DNA of 64,000 nucleotides from Pseudoalteromonas luteoviolacea (lineage in GTDB: Bacteria > Pseudomonadota > Gammaproteobacteria > Enterobacterales > Alteromonadaceae), in contig NZ_JAGJEH010000008.1 in NCBI RefSeq assembly GCF_018100925.1, positions 339,811 to 403,810 on the forward strand. Reading direction: 5' to 3'. Each line of letters starts with the position of its first letter. Position 1 is the first letter of the stretch. The position numbers and the translations under genes are program-made. Below the pieces are notes generated by a model that was given only the letters and a program-made list of their open reading frames with translations, did no database searches and was not told the DNA's origin. Positions 35,650 to 45,970 of the stretch are shown here, piece after piece.

Positions 35650-36291
35650 ATGAGTAATAAGGTTGTCGTTGAATGGCACAAGGCCCAGAACCCTGTGGCA
35701 CAGTTTGTATTTGCCCATGGTGCTGGTGCCGGGAGTGATTCAGACTTTATGCAGGATATGGCGGCCAAGCTTGCTGAGCAAGGTATTGATGTTGCGCTGT
35801 TTGACTTTGAGTACATGGAAACAGCCAAAGCGTTAAATAAGAAGCGACCACCTGATAGAGCGCCCAAACTGCTTGCTCGTTTTGAGCAAGTATTGTCCCA
35901 AATTGATAGTAAACTACCGCTATTCATTGGCGGAAAATCCATGGGAGGGCGCATGGCTTCTATGCTGGTGTGTGAATCGGATTCGCCTATTAAAGGTGTG
36001 ATTGCATTTGGCTATCCATTTCACCCGCCCGGTAAGCCCGAAAAGCTGAGAACAGAGCACATGGGTGACATCCCGTGTCCATTTTTGATACTGCAAGGTG
36101 AGCGAGATACATTTGGTAATAAAGCAGAGGTAACTGCATTGCAATTGGATGCAACGCCAGAGTATTTTTGGTTACCAGATGGGGATCATTCTCTTAAGCC
36201 CCGTAAAGCAAGTGGCTTAACTGAAATGCAGAATCGCGATGCCGCAGCACAAAAAACAGTGCAATTTATTCGAGATATTTGCCATGGCTAA
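35650..36291 (+). CDS. Alpha/beta hydrolase of the KANL3/Tex30 type
   Basis: A 213-residue alpha/beta-hydrolase protein. FVFAHGAGAGSDSDFMQDMA provides the oxyanion-side loop and GGKSMGGRMAS is the nucleophile elbow (Ser in KSMGG). The acid is probably in ILQGERDTFG and the histidine in LPDGDHSLKPRKASG. The pattern matches the KANL3/Tex30 hydrolase-like family found as single-domain proteins in proteobacteria; the substrate is unknown. It follows gcvA by 15 bases and overlaps the next gene by eight, so all three may be cotranscribed. Confidence 0.83.
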   Translation: MSNKVVVEWHKAQNPVAQFVFAHGAGAGSDSDFMQDMAAKLAEQGIDVALFDFEYMETAKALNKKRPPDRAPKLLARFEQVLSQIDSKLPLFIGGKSMGGRMASMLVCESDSPIKGVIAFGYPFHPPGKPEKLRTEHMGDIPCPFLILQGERDTFGNKAEVTALQLDATPEYFWLPDGDHSLKPRKASGLTEMQNRDAAAQKTVQFIRDICHG

Positions 36292-36652
36292 ACTATTTTT
36301 ATTAGCAGGCAGTGTGTTTTGTATGCTGTCAGTGGCGCTAGGTGCCTTTGCAGCCCATGGCTTAAAGCACCACGTGAGTGAGTATGCAGTTGGCATATTT
36401 AAAACGGCTGCCGAATACCAAATGACACATGGTTTGGCGCTCGTTGCAGTGGCACTGTTGATGAAGTGGGGCATGCGGCTTAAGTGGGCAGGCCATGCAT
36501 TTATCGCTGGTATTGTACTGTTTAGTGGCAGTTTGTACTTATTGGCGCTAACTGGCGCAAAGTGGTTGGGCCCTATCACTCCCATCGGTGGAACGTGTTT
36601 TATTATTGGTTGGCTGATACTCATAGTAAAGGCTGCTAAGCAACCTCTTTAA
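36284..36652 (+). CDS. ygdD: DUF423 membrane protein (YgdD-like)
   Basis: A 122-residue membrane protein with four helices. The DUF423 pattern is clear: GSVFCMLSVALGAFAAHGLK at the N-terminus, AAEYQMTHGLALVAVALL, FSGSLYLLALTGAKWLGPIT and PIGGTCFIIGWLILIVKA. The start ATG at 36284 lies inside the end of the hydrolase gene. It sits between gcvA and rlmM as in E. coli (ygdD). The molecular function is not known. Confidence 0.9.
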   Translation: MAKLFLLAGSVFCMLSVALGAFAAHGLKHHVSEYAVGIFKTAAEYQMTHGLALVAVALLMKWGMRLKWAGHAFIAGIVLFSGSLYLLALTGAKWLGPITPIGGTCFIIGWLILIVKAAKQPL

Positions 36653-36688
36653 TTTTGGAAACTCTTTAACTTTGGAAGTATTGAAACA

Positions 36689-37774
36689 ATGTCGAGTGTA
36701 GTAATTTATTGCCGTAGTGGTTTTGAAAGTGATGCAGCTGCCGAAATTAACCATCACGCTATGCAGCAAGGTGTTGCTGGTTATGTAAAAGCTAAACCAA
36801 ATACTGGATTTGTGACGTTTGAATGTTACGCAAGAGAAGATGCGGAGCGGTTGGTTAAACAAATCGACTTCAAAAGTCTTGTTTTTGCTAGGCAGTGGTT
36901 CACGGGAACTTTGCTGACGAATATGCCATTGGAAGATCGCGTAGGCGAAATAAAACAGTGCGTGACAGATTTCCCGCTGTGTGGCGACTTGCGAGTAGAA
37001 ACTCCTGACACCAATGAAGGCAAAGAGCTATCCAAATTTTGCAAAAAAATCTCGACGCCATTAGCCAAATCGCTTGAGAAGCAAAATAAGTTGACGCGCG
37101 GTGTAAAGCCGCAAAAGCCTGTTCTGCATATTTTGTTTTTAGCCAATGATACTGCATACGTAGGGTACTCATTTAGTGACAATAACTCACCGTTTTTTAT
37201 GGGGATCCCTAGGCTAAAAATGCCGGCTGATGGGCCAAGCCGCTCGACCTTAAAATTAGATGAAGCATTTAACGTATTCTTGACCAAAGAGCAGGCGGAA
37301 GAGCGCGCTCGCCCAGGTATGAGAGGGGTTGATCTAGGGGCTTGCCCTGGCGGCTGGACTTACCAACTGGTCAGGCGAGGTATGTTTGTGGCAGCCATTG
37401 ATAACGGTCCAATGAATGACAAGCTGATGGAAAGTGGCCAGGTTAAGCACTTTAGGGAAGATGGTTTTAAATACCGCCCTGAAAAGCGCAATATAGATTG
37501 GCTGGTATGTGATATGGTCGAAAAGCCAAGTAAAGTGACACAACTGATGATCGACTGGATAGTCAATGGTTTTGCCAGGGAACTCATATTCAACCTGAAA
37601 CTGCCAATGAAAAAGCGTTTTGATAGCGTGTATGAATGTTTGCAGCTGATTGAAGATGAACTTGCACATTATAATGTCGGTTACAAATTGCAAGCGAAGC
37701 ACCTATACCATGATCGCGAAGAAGTTACTGTGCATATTCAGGTCTTAAAAGTCCCTCAGAATTTGTATAGTTAA
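36689..37774 (+). CDS. rlmM: 23S rRNA C2498 2'-O-ribose methyltransferase RlmM
   Basis: RlmM methylates the ribose of C2498 in 23S rRNA. The 361-residue protein has an N-terminal THUMP-like region, then a Rossmann methyltransferase domain with the SAM motif GVDLGACPGGWTYQLV, and the K-D-K-E-type catalytic residues around WLVCDMVEKP and FNLKLPMKKR. The C-terminus has the AKHLYHDREEVTVHIQ segment typical of the family. It begins 36 bases after the DUF423 gene. Confidence 0.95.
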   Translation: MSSVVIYCRSGFESDAAAEINHHAMQQGVAGYVKAKPNTGFVTFECYAREDAERLVKQIDFKSLVFARQWFTGTLLTNMPLEDRVGEIKQCVTDFPLCGDLRVETPDTNEGKELSKFCKKISTPLAKSLEKQNKLTRGVKPQKPVLHILFLANDTAYVGYSFSDNNSPFFMGIPRLKMPADGPSRSTLKLDEAFNVFLTKEQAEERARPGMRGVDLGACPGGWTYQLVRRGMFVAAIDNGPMNDKLMESGQVKHFREDGFKYRPEKRNIDWLVCDMVEKPSKVTQLMIDWIVNGFARELIFNLKLPMKKRFDSVYECLQLIEDELAHYNVGYKLQAKHLYHDREEVTVHIQVLKVPQNLYS

Positions 37775-38402
37775 TTTTTATTTGGCGTAATTACATGGAT
37801 GTAAATGCCTGTGTCTTGTTGTTTATCGCCATCATTACTGATGTCGCAGTTTTGAAGGTAAACGCCCATCGTCTTTAAGTAACTCACTTTCTTGTTAATT
37901 TGCTATCCCATTAATTTTCATTACGTAAGAGTCTGAATGTTATAAAAATCACTTCGAAATCAGCATCAAACGTGACCTTTTATCATCTAGGCACAGTCAT
38001 ATTTATGTTTCAGAATATATTCAGCAGATTGAGACGGCATGATTTTTACTTCTATATAAGAGCTGTAAATATATTAGTTTTAAATTGAGGAATTTTTTAT
38101 TTTCATTGCGCACTTTATTATATGAAGGCATTTATTTTTAAAAAGTGAATCAAGAGGCTGAAAATGACGAGCTCACAGCCATGTTTTACGATTGTATACA
38201 GTTGAGAATGTTCAACTCTAGTCCGGGCAAGCGCCCAAAAATTTAAAACAACTAATTTATATTAACTTTTGTTGTTTGACTTGTTTAATGCTGAGTAACA
38301 AATTTTACGCATTTTTTGTATTTTTTATACGCAAAATTACGTCTTTATGATAGTGTTTGAGTGAAAACTCAACAATATAAAAACATAATAAAGGATAAAA
38401 TT
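37775..38402. other. 628-base AT-rich gap before the toxin island
   Basis: No convincing ORF or RNA gene was recognised. A short palindrome TTACATGGATGTAA lies at 37791-37804, just after rlmM. The rest is AT-rich and marks the boundary between the conserved rlmM block and the accessory island. Confidence 0.5.
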
Positions 38403-38753
38403 ATGAAAACTGCTTGTACTATGTTCACTATCGCCCTTCTTTTTGGTTCTTCTTCTGCACTTGCTAGCTGTAATAAATACAGTTGTGAAGGCGTATCCAA
38501 TGTCGTCTTTTCTTCGGTTATCGCCGATAGCGATGCAGTGAAAATTAAATTTCATGAGGGCACGAACGCGACGTTAAGTTGTAATCTTGATGCTGATAAT
38601 GCAGCCGTATTAGATCAAAAAAGCCCAAATTTCCGCAATATGCAATCTATGTTGTTAACTGCCATCGCAGCAAATTTACCTGTTGGTCTGCAATTTGATA
38701 AAGCATCTTCAGGTTGTGCTGTGCAATCGGTAGAAGTCAAAGTCGTAGAATAA
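38403..38753 (+). CDS. Small exported protein, paralogous family member, upstream of the RHS toxin
   Basis: A 116-residue precursor with a Sec signal (MKTACTMFTIALLFGSSS, cleavage near ALA-S). The start at 38403 has an AAGG ribosome-binding site. The mature part has cysteines in CNKYSC, LSCNL and SGCAVQ. A helix RNMQSMLLTAIAANLPVGLQ is followed by a Cys and a final hydrophobic strand (VEVKVV). This layout matches the proteins at 10995, 46791 and 47299. Function unknown; it precedes the RHS toxin gene by 173 bases on the same strand. Confidence 0.75.
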   Translation: MKTACTMFTIALLFGSSSALASCNKYSCEGVSNVVFSSVIADSDAVKIKFHEGTNATLSCNLDADNAAVLDQKSPNFRNMQSMLLTAIAANLPVGLQFDKASSGCAVQSVEVKVVE

Positions 38754-38926
38754 CTTTTCTTAACGAACTACTCGCAACGAGCAACCAAGTGTAATTTATT
38801 TTGAGTATAACTTTGGCTTTTTAGCTTAAGTTAGCAGTTACTTCTTTATGTTACGAAGTACTTTATTTGCTCTGTGATCAATGCCTATTCATGGCTTAGA
38901 TATACAACAAGAAAAGTGAATTCTGT

Positions 38927-41900
38927 ATGTTAAAGAAACAAGGATTATTGGCCCTACCTCTTGGGCTATTGAGTTGCTGGGTTCATGCCAGTCCAGTTAC
39001 TCCTACTAACAATGTATGGCAAGATAGCAGCGGAAATCTTTATTATCAGCAACCAGTTAAACAAGTAACAACCGCTGATGAAGCGCCCGTCAGTATCCGG
39101 GTTTTTGAGTCTCACCCATATGTTCGTATTGTTCAAACAGCGAACGGATTCGAACTAGAAGGTATTTCAAAGTCTGAGTTCGCAGCACAACATAGCGAAA
39201 TGGATGTGGTGGGCAAACGACTGCGCAGCGACTTCGATGGAGATGGCCAAGCAGATGCACTGATCCAGACTGACCTTGGTCATGAGTTGTTGGTGTCACG
39301 CAATACGGTTAAACCTTATCGCATAGGGATTAATATCCGAGACTTTGGTCAGCAAATGGAAGTGCGGGACTTCAACTACGATTTTCGTGCTGATATTGTC
39401 GATAAGAGCAATGATAAAGTGCACTACGCACAATCAACCGGATTGAGTCATGCTATCAATACCAATGATTATGTCGGCTCTTTACCTGCTCAAAGCAATG
39501 TTTCGCCTGGAGGCGAGTTTACCTACAATATTCCGATCACCTTAGGCGAAGCGACTGGCGGATTGAAACCAAATGTATCGCTGAGCTACGCATCTAACCC
39601 TCGCAATGGTCACGTCGGGGTCGGTTTTAATATCGATGGGCTCAGTGCCATCACTCGATGTGAAAAAAATATGGAGACAGATGGTGTTGCTGGATCCGTG
39701 AATCTAGATCAGAATGATCGCTTTTGTCTAGATGGACAGCGTCTGATTGTAAAATCAGGCCGCACCTATGGCAGCAACAACTCAGAATACCGAACTAGGC
39801 AGAATACTGGGCAAAAGATCATTGCGCACACTTCTAGCACAGTTACAGGCCCTTATGCGTTTACTGTATACGATACACAGGGAAATAAACTGACTTATGG
39901 TAAACATGGCTCTGCACAGGATGCGTTAATCAAGGCCAGTAATAACCGAGGTTATACCTGGGCGTTAAAGCGCGTCGAAGATGCGTCTGGTAATTACTAT
40001 ACTTATAACTACACCAAAGTGAACGGCAGTCTTGAGTTTTATCCCACATCTATCAAGTATTCAGGTCACGGCAGTGGCGCAACCCGCAATGAGGTTCGCT
40101 TCAACTGGGAAGATCGACTCGATAAGCGTAGACTCGCCTATTTAAAAAACAATAAGATCACGCTGACTAAACGCCTTAAAAATATAGAGTCTTATTATTC
40201 CGGTCGGTTGCTACGCCGTTATAATCTGACTTATGGCTATGCTGGCACCGGTGTAACGGAAAGCGTACTGAAAAAAGTGCAAGCATGTTCAAGTAACAAT
40301 AAATGTTTGTCACCAACTGTATTCAACTGGAATTCAAGGGGCTCTGTGAGGTTAGGTCGAGATATTGGCCGTGATTACTCAAGAAACAGCCGCTATAAAG
40401 CGCATCAGTTTATGGACTTCAATGGTGATGGATTAACTGATATTGCCTATGTGCGCAACGATAGAGGTAGCTCATCAGACCATTTATATATGATCCCAAA
40501 CAATGGTCGCGGATTTGGCGATGAGCGTCGGTTTCATGATCTTGCCAACAAGACATTCCGCAGAACATGGAAAATAGTCGATTATGATAAAGATGGTAAG
40601 GATGACATTCTTTATTTATCTGGCAGTAATCAGCATTGGAAGTTGATGCGCCATACATCTGCGATGAACTTTTCATTTACGTCTTTAACCTCCATTAGTA
40701 AGCCGACGAATGATGAAAATACGCGATTTTTGGATATCGATGCCGATGGTTATCCCGAACTACTACATTTTGTTGGCAATAAATTATCTTACCAAAAAGG
40801 CACTAAAACGGGCCTAGCTAGCGGTGCTGCTAAACCAATCAAGTTCAATTTAAATGCGCCAAGCGGTTCAACGGCTTCGATGATGTCCTATGACAAGGAT
40901 GATAATACGTTTCCTGCGATGGACTTTAATGGCGATGGCCGCGCAGACTTTTTAGCCAAAGTCAGAGTGTCTACCTACAATGATGATCCTTTCCCACCGT
41001 GCGATCGTCCATGGGCATGTGAAGATCCCAGAATTGTACAGCCACAACTGCAAGCGGGCGCATCAATAAAACAAGCGGATGATAATCAGGCTTTGATACC
41101 TGTTTCGCCTAAGCAATTGAACCCAGTTGATATGAGCAAATCGCCAGCGATTGAAACCCAGCAGTTGATGCAGCAACAAAGTGGACTTATTACTCCACAA
41201 GGTTACAGCCATAGCTATAGCTGGAAAATTCTTGTGTCGCAGGGCAGTGATACGTTTGCAGAGTTTGTTACTGTTTCGTCAACATATAATATTAAGGATA
41301 TTCAAGCTGTCGAACTAAATGGCGATGGTCTGGCGGATATTCTCTATCGAAATAACAGCGATAATTGGTATGCCAGAATAAATAATGGACATGGGTTCAA
41401 CAGTGCCGTTTACTTATTCAAGTATAACAAAGCAGCCTTAAAAACATTTGATATCAACGGTGATGGTACAGCAGAGGTCTATAGAGAAGACCACGGAGAT
41501 CACTTTTATTTCTTTAATGGCAGTGGCTTTACGGCGAGAAAACTGACATCACAGGGATCAAATTTTGATTTCACCACTTTTATGGATGTTACTGGGGACG
41601 GCACGCCTGATAAATTAGTCTTTTCTGGGCGTATGGGCTTGTACCAAAACAGTGATAGTCCAGCTACTTTGCTCTCTTCGGTGACAGATGGATTTGGTGT
41701 TAAAACATCAGTCTCCTATTCTACGCTTAATAATCGCAGTGTATATGTACCGGACTATGATGCGAGGCACAAAAACTGGGGTAACGGCAGAGTAACAGAC
41801 ATAAAGAAAGGTGCTCGTGTTGTTAGCTTATTACGTAAAGGAGAGGATTTATTTACCTATAAATATTATGGTGCTAAAGCACAAGTCGGTCGTGGCATGC

Positions 41901-44900
41901 TCGGCTTTAGACAAGTTGTCATTGAGAGTCGAAATGCAGGCACTAAAGTTGTTAGTACATATCGCCAAGATGGGGATTATAGAGGCGCTGTGTCTAAAGT
42001 GCAGACATATGTAAAATTTGGTAGCGATACAAGCTCAGGCGGAGGCGGAAATCCCCCCCCACCACCGATAGATCCGTGCGATGAAATTCCTGAGATGTGT
42101 AACTGTAACTGGGAGCCTGGCAAACGCTGTGAGATCCCAAGAACAATTCCCGTCGATGAGCTGATAGCTTCTCCGTTAACGGCCATGAGCCGCTCTGAGT
42201 TAAGTATCCAAAGTGCCTCATCAAGCAGTGTTTGGCGATTGAAATCAGAAGTCACGAATACTCATGGTAATAAGAGAGATACAGGCTTTAAAGCTGGTAG
42301 CGCCACTTATCCATATATGGTTTATCCAAGTCGCTCAGTGACAAAGACCTATAATACGGATACCAGTAGCCAGACGCTTATTGCGACAAAAACCGAGCAA
42401 TTAACCATAGATAGCTTTGGTAACCCGGTATCGAAAAAAAGTACTATTGACAGTAAAAATGGCTATGCGCACACGTCTGAAACACATACCTACTCGTACA
42501 GTAAATACGGTGGTAGATTGACGAAAAAGCAGGCGACAAAGCGTTATTTAAATCGCCTTAATGGCAGCAATCGAGGTAATTATCAAAATACGCAAACGGT
42601 AAACTATGCCTACGACAGCAAAGGGCGAATGATCAAAACAACCGCAGACAATGGCGTGGTCACGAGCTACACGCTGAATAGCTATGGTATGGTCACCAAA
42701 GAAACTGTATCGTCCCCAGGTTTACCCAATAAGGTATTGACGAAATACTATGACAGCACGAACCGTCATCTGACGGGGGAATCCAATAGCTTGGGTCACA
42801 GAAGTACCATCGGATATGACAGCTTGGGTCGCAAGTATTATGTGCAAACAGCCAATGGTCAGCGCACTTATAGTACTTATAACCAACTTGGACGAGTGAC
42901 GGGAGAAGTATCTACACCGGCAAATAATACCAGTATCTCAGGCAGTCAAGCACTGAGTACGAGTAAGGTACAGTATTGGTGTAAATCGATAAACCACTGT
43001 CCGTCAAACGCAACCTACTACGAAGAAACTACCGTAGAAGGGGCGCCTGACTCCAGAGTCTATTTTGATAAATATGGGCGTGAAATTCGCAAAGGCAGTG
43101 TGTCCCTAAGTGGCACTTATGTATACACAGACTTTACTTATGATACGAAGGGTCGTAAATATCGCGAGTCTCTACCATATTTTGCTGGTGGCACAATACG
43201 TTGGACAGTTTATCAATACGATAAACAAAACCGTGTGATTAAAATTACCAAGGCTGACGGTTCTGTCTGGAAAACCGAATACAACGGTGAAGCGGTGACA
43301 AACGTTAACCCCTTAGGACGCCGTAATACTCAGGTTAAAAATGCCATGGGACTGTTGGTTAAAGTCACTGATGCAAACAACAAGTCTGCCGATTATCAAT
43401 ATGATGAAAATGGTAAGTCTCGAAACCTCAAAGGGCCAAAGGGGAACCAAATTCAAATATCGTATGATAAATACGGCAACAAAACTCGCGTGGTTGATCC
43501 TGATAAAGGTACAATAAACTACACTTATAACAAGTATCATCAGTTGACGAAAGAAACGGACAGCAACGGCAATGTGATGACATATAAGTATGATGTATTG
43601 GGTCGTATTACTGAATCTGTACGTAAAAAAGGCACTACTTTAGAGCATCATACGGTCACCAGTTATGACAGTGGCAGCTATGCAAAAGGCCAAGTTTTTA
43701 CAGTTAACGATAAGGTGTCTGGGTTTACTGAACGTTATTACTACGATGCATTTAGCCGCAGTCGTGAAAAGCAGACGGTGATTGAAGGCGATACCTATAA
43801 GGAGAAGTGGGAATACAATAACTCAGGCCAGCTGACCAAGGAGATCGACGCATCTGGAAAGAGTGTTATCTATACATATAATGCTCATAAGCACTTAGCC
43901 TCTTTGAAAGACAGTCAGACCAATTCTGTGGTTTGGCGAGCTGTTACTGTGGATGCGTTTGGCAATCTAACCAAAGAACAACTCGGTAGTCGCATTGTAC
44001 GAAACAAAGGTTTTGACGCTGAGACTGGTCTATTGACGAGTATGACAACAACGGGTAGTGGCACTTTGCAAAACTTGCGATATGACTGGGATAACCTAGG
44101 GAATTTGAATTATCGACAAGATTTAGCGATTGGCAAAAAAGAAACTTTTGCCTATGACACACTTAACCGGGTGACACGCAGTACGATATCCGGCGTTGCG
44201 ACAACTGATATCCGCTACAATGAGTTGGGTAACATAACTTACAAGACTGGGGTAGGTAACTACCATTACCAATCAAGTAGACCCCATGCAGTCACTGAGG
44301 TCACAGGAGCCCGTGCGAACAAGTATCAATATGATGCTTCGGGTAATATGGTCAAAGACAATGACAGAGTACTAAGTTACAACACCTTCCATAAACCAAC
44401 TTATATAGAGAAAGGGGATTACTGGGTTGAGTTTGAATACTCAGGTAATGGTAAACGCTTTAGACGCCTTGAGTTTGGTGGTGAGAAAGGTGCATTGATC
44501 CCGATTTTGAATGGAGACATAACCAAATTTATACCTGTTGCTCAGGAAACTCGGTATGTCGGAAAAGTTGAGTTTATCCGATATGGAGGTTCAAGTGCTT
44601 GGGTGAGCAAACGCTATATTGCCGGTAAGGTGTTGGTAACGACCGTCAATAACCAAGCAACCACTCGCTATATCTTGGATGATCACCTAGGGTCGACACA
44701 TGTGATTGCAGACAGCAATGGCCGTTCGGTTCAAGTCATGAGTTTTGATGTGTTTGGTGCGCGTCGAGATGCTAAAACTTGGGCACGGGACTTCAGTGAT
44801 ACCAGCAAGTTTACCAGTATGATCACTCTGCGCGGCTTCACTGGCCATGAGCAAATTGATGAGGTAGGCCTTGTTCATATGGGGGGACGGATCTACGACC

Positions 44901-45970
44901 CAATTCTTGGTCGATTCTTACAAGCCGATCCTATGGTTCAGGCTCCTGAAAATATTCAAAGTCTTAACCGTTATTCATACGTAGTTAATAACCCTCTCAA
45001 TAAAACAGATCCGAGTGGATATATTTGGGTGACGTTGGCAATCACCGCACTTAAAGCTATTGCTGCTAGCTCAGCGGTAAGTGCTGCGGTGGCAACAGCG
45101 ATTAGCTATGCGTTGACTGCTTATACTTATTATGGCTACGCGCAATTTGCGATCAGTGTGAACAACGCCATTAAAGGAGGTGGAACGGCGATGGCCAACT
45201 TCTTAGGTGGGTTGAGTAAGAGCTTGGCAAAACAGTGGTTACAGGGCAAAGTCATGGATGCGACAGGCATGACGCAAGCAATTGAAGAGATTGACAAGAA
45301 GTTCTCTTTGAAAGTAACGCCGAGTGCGATTGCTGATTTACCAAAAATTGAGGCGGCTTCTTGTGTGTATGAGGACTTTGCCCAGTGTCAGGGGACGGAC
45401 CACTACAAGCGCCTTTCAGATCAGGAACTTCAAGCAATGGACTTAGATCCGAAAGACTTTAATACGGAAAGCAGTATGAATGCGGCTCTGTTTAAAGATG
45501 ATCAGGGTAAATACTTGTTGGTTTACCGAGGCACTGCGGAATTGCTACCTGATGTTGGTGCAGACATTACTCAAGCATTTGGTATTGAAACCACACAATA
45601 CAATGAAGCAATGGATCTGGCACAGGTGGTGGTAGACAAGCTCGGTAATAACGTCGAGTTTGCCGGGCACTCGCTTGGTGGAGGACTTGCTGCCGCAGCG
45701 TCAATGTTTACTGGTAATCCAGCGACCACGATAAACGCGGCGGGTGTACATGATCGAACCATGACCCGCAAGGGGGTGGATATGTCGACCGTTGATCCGT
45801 CCAAGATCAAAGCGTACTACAACACCACTGACCTACTGCACATTGGGCAATTATTACCCTTCTTGCCGTCTGCCAATGGTAAGCAAATTGCATTGACACC
45901 ATTGAGCTCACACGGCGTTGTTGGGGCATGTTCGTCTATGGGGGGCAAACCTTGCGACTATTCCGACTAG
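38927..45970 (+). CDS. Giant exported SpvB/FG-GAP/RHS polymorphic toxin with C-terminal lipase domain
   Basis: A 2347-residue protein with a Sec signal peptide (MLKKQGLLALPLGLLSCW, cleavage near HA-S). The domains run in order. A SpvB-like N-terminal region lies near 190-420 (GEFTYNIPITLGEATGG). Seven FG-GAP/VCBS calcium-type motifs of the form D-x-N/D-G-D-G lie between 497 and 895. A TcdB-like middle region is followed by a Cys- and Pro-rich hinge near 1035-1070, and RHS/YD repeats fill about 1220-1930. The RHS-associated core ends in GRIYDPILGRFLQADP and DPSGY (D2028). After it come a hydrophobic segment (about 2035-2075) and a variable C-terminal domain with a class-3-lipase nucleophile elbow, GHSLGG (S2249), and likely D2302 and H2329. 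This is the plan of a polymorphic toxin whose tip is a lipase or phospholipase. No VgrG, PAAR or TcA component is adjacent. Confidence 0.88.
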   Translation: MLKKQGLLALPLGLLSCWVHASPVTPTNNVWQDSSGNLYYQQPVKQVTTADEAPVSIRVFESHPYVRIVQTANGFELEGISKSEFAAQHSEMDVVGKRLRSDFDGDGQADALIQTDLGHELLVSRNTVKPYRIGINIRDFGQQMEVRDFNYDFRADIVDKSNDKVHYAQSTGLSHAINTNDYVGSLPAQSNVSPGGEFTYNIPITLGEATGGLKPNVSLSYASNPRNGHVGVGFNIDGLSAITRCEKNMETDGVAGSVNLDQNDRFCLDGQRLIVKSGRTYGSNNSEYRTRQNTGQKIIAHTSSTVTGPYAFTVYDTQGNKLTYGKHGSAQDALIKASNNRGYTWALKRVEDASGNYYTYNYTKVNGSLEFYPTSIKYSGHGSGATRNEVRFNWEDRLDKRRLAYLKNNKITLTKRLKNIESYYSGRLLRRYNLTYGYAGTGVTESVLKKVQACSSNNKCLSPTVFNWNSRGSVRLGRDIGRDYSRNSRYKAHQFMDFNGDGLTDIAYVRNDRGSSSDHLYMIPNNGRGFGDERRFHDLANKTFRRTWKIVDYDKDGKDDILYLSGSNQHWKLMRHTSAMNFSFTSLTSISKPTNDENTRFLDIDADGYPELLHFVGNKLSYQKGTKTGLASGAAKPIKFNLNAPSGSTASMMSYDKDDNTFPAMDFNGDGRADFLAKVRVSTYNDDPFPPCDRPWACEDPRIVQPQLQAGASIKQADDNQALIPVSPKQLNPVDMSKSPAIETQQLMQQQSGLITPQGYSHSYSWKILVSQGSDTFAEFVTVSSTYNIKDIQAVELNGDGLADILYRNNSDNWYARINNGHGFNSAVYLFKYNKAALKTFDINGDGTAEVYREDHGDHFYFFNGSGFTARKLTSQGSNFDFTTFMDVTGDGTPDKLVFSGRMGLYQNSDSPATLLSSVTDGFGVKTSVSYSTLNNRSVYVPDYDARHKNWGNGRVTDIKKGARVVSLLRKGEDLFTYKYYGAKAQVGRGMLGFRQVVIESRNAGTKVVSTYRQDGDYRGAVSKVQTYVKFGSDTSSGGGGNPPPPPIDPCDEIPEMCNCNWEPGKRCEIPRTIPVDELIASPLTAMSRSELSIQSASSSSVWRLKSEVTNTHGNKRDTGFKAGSATYPYMVYPSRSVTKTYNTDTSSQTLIATKTEQLTIDSFGNPVSKKSTIDSKNGYAHTSETHTYSYSKYGGRLTKKQATKRYLNRLNGSNRGNYQNTQTVNYAYDSKGRMIKTTADNGVVTSYTLNSYGMVTKETVSSPGLPNKVLTKYYDSTNRHLTGESNSLGHRSTIGYDSLGRKYYVQTANGQRTYSTYNQLGRVTGEVSTPANNTSISGSQALSTSKVQYWCKSINHCPSNATYYEETTVEGAPDSRVYFDKYGREIRKGSVSLSGTYVYTDFTYDTKGRKYRESLPYFAGGTIRWTVYQYDKQNRVIKITKADGSVWKTEYNGEAVTNVNPLGRRNTQVKNAMGLLVKVTDANNKSADYQYDENGKSRNLKGPKGNQIQISYDKYGNKTRVVDPDKGTINYTYNKYHQLTKETDSNGNVMTYKYDVLGRITESVRKKGTTLEHHTVTSYDSGSYAKGQVFTVNDKVSGFTERYYYDAFSRSREKQTVIEGDTYKEKWEYNNSGQLTKEIDASGKSVIYTYNAHKHLASLKDSQTNSVVWRAVTVDAFGNLTKEQLGSRIVRNKGFDAETGLLTSMTTTGSGTLQNLRYDWDNLGNLNYRQDLAIGKKETFAYDTLNRVTRSTISGVATTDIRYNELGNITYKTGVGNYHYQSSRPHAVTEVTGARANKYQYDASGNMVKDNDRVLSYNTFHKPTYIEKGDYWVEFEYSGNGKRFRRLEFGGEKGALIPILNGDITKFIPVAQETRYVGKVEFIRYGGSSAWVSKRYIAGKVLVTTVNNQATTRYILDDHLGSTHVIADSNGRSVQVMSFDVFGARRDAKTWARDFSDTSKFTSMITLRGFTGHEQIDEVGLVHMGGRIYDPILGRFLQADPMVQAPENIQSLNRYSYVVNNPLNKTDPSGYIWVTLAITALKAIAASSAVSAAVATAISYALTAYTYYGYAQFAISVNNAIKGGGTAMANFLGGLSKSLAKQWLQGKVMDATGMTQAIEEIDKKFSLKVTPSAIADLPKIEAASCVYEDFAQCQGTDHYKRLSDQELQAMDLDPKDFNTESSMNAALFKDDQGKYLLVYRGTAELLPDVGADITQAFGIETTQYNEAMDLAQVVVDKLGNNVEFAGHSLGGGLAAAASMFTGNPATTINAAGVHDRTMTRKGVDMSTVDPSKIKAYYNTTDLLHIGQLLPFLPSANGKQIALTPLSSHGVVGACSSMGGKPCDYSD
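42053..42060 (+). repeat. Poly(C)8 tract inside the RHS toxin gene
   Basis: Eight consecutive C in the Pro-rich hinge at about residue 1043, in otherwise AT-rich DNA. A one-base slip would truncate the protein before the RHS repeats and toxin domain, so it is a possible phase-variation site. Confidence 0.6.

Noticed and set aside
38927..45970. Reading the RHS protein as a type VI secretion effector or TcB/TcC fusion
   Set aside because: It has its own Sec signal peptide and no VgrG, PAAR, TcA or adaptor genes nearby, so the delivery class cannot be assigned.
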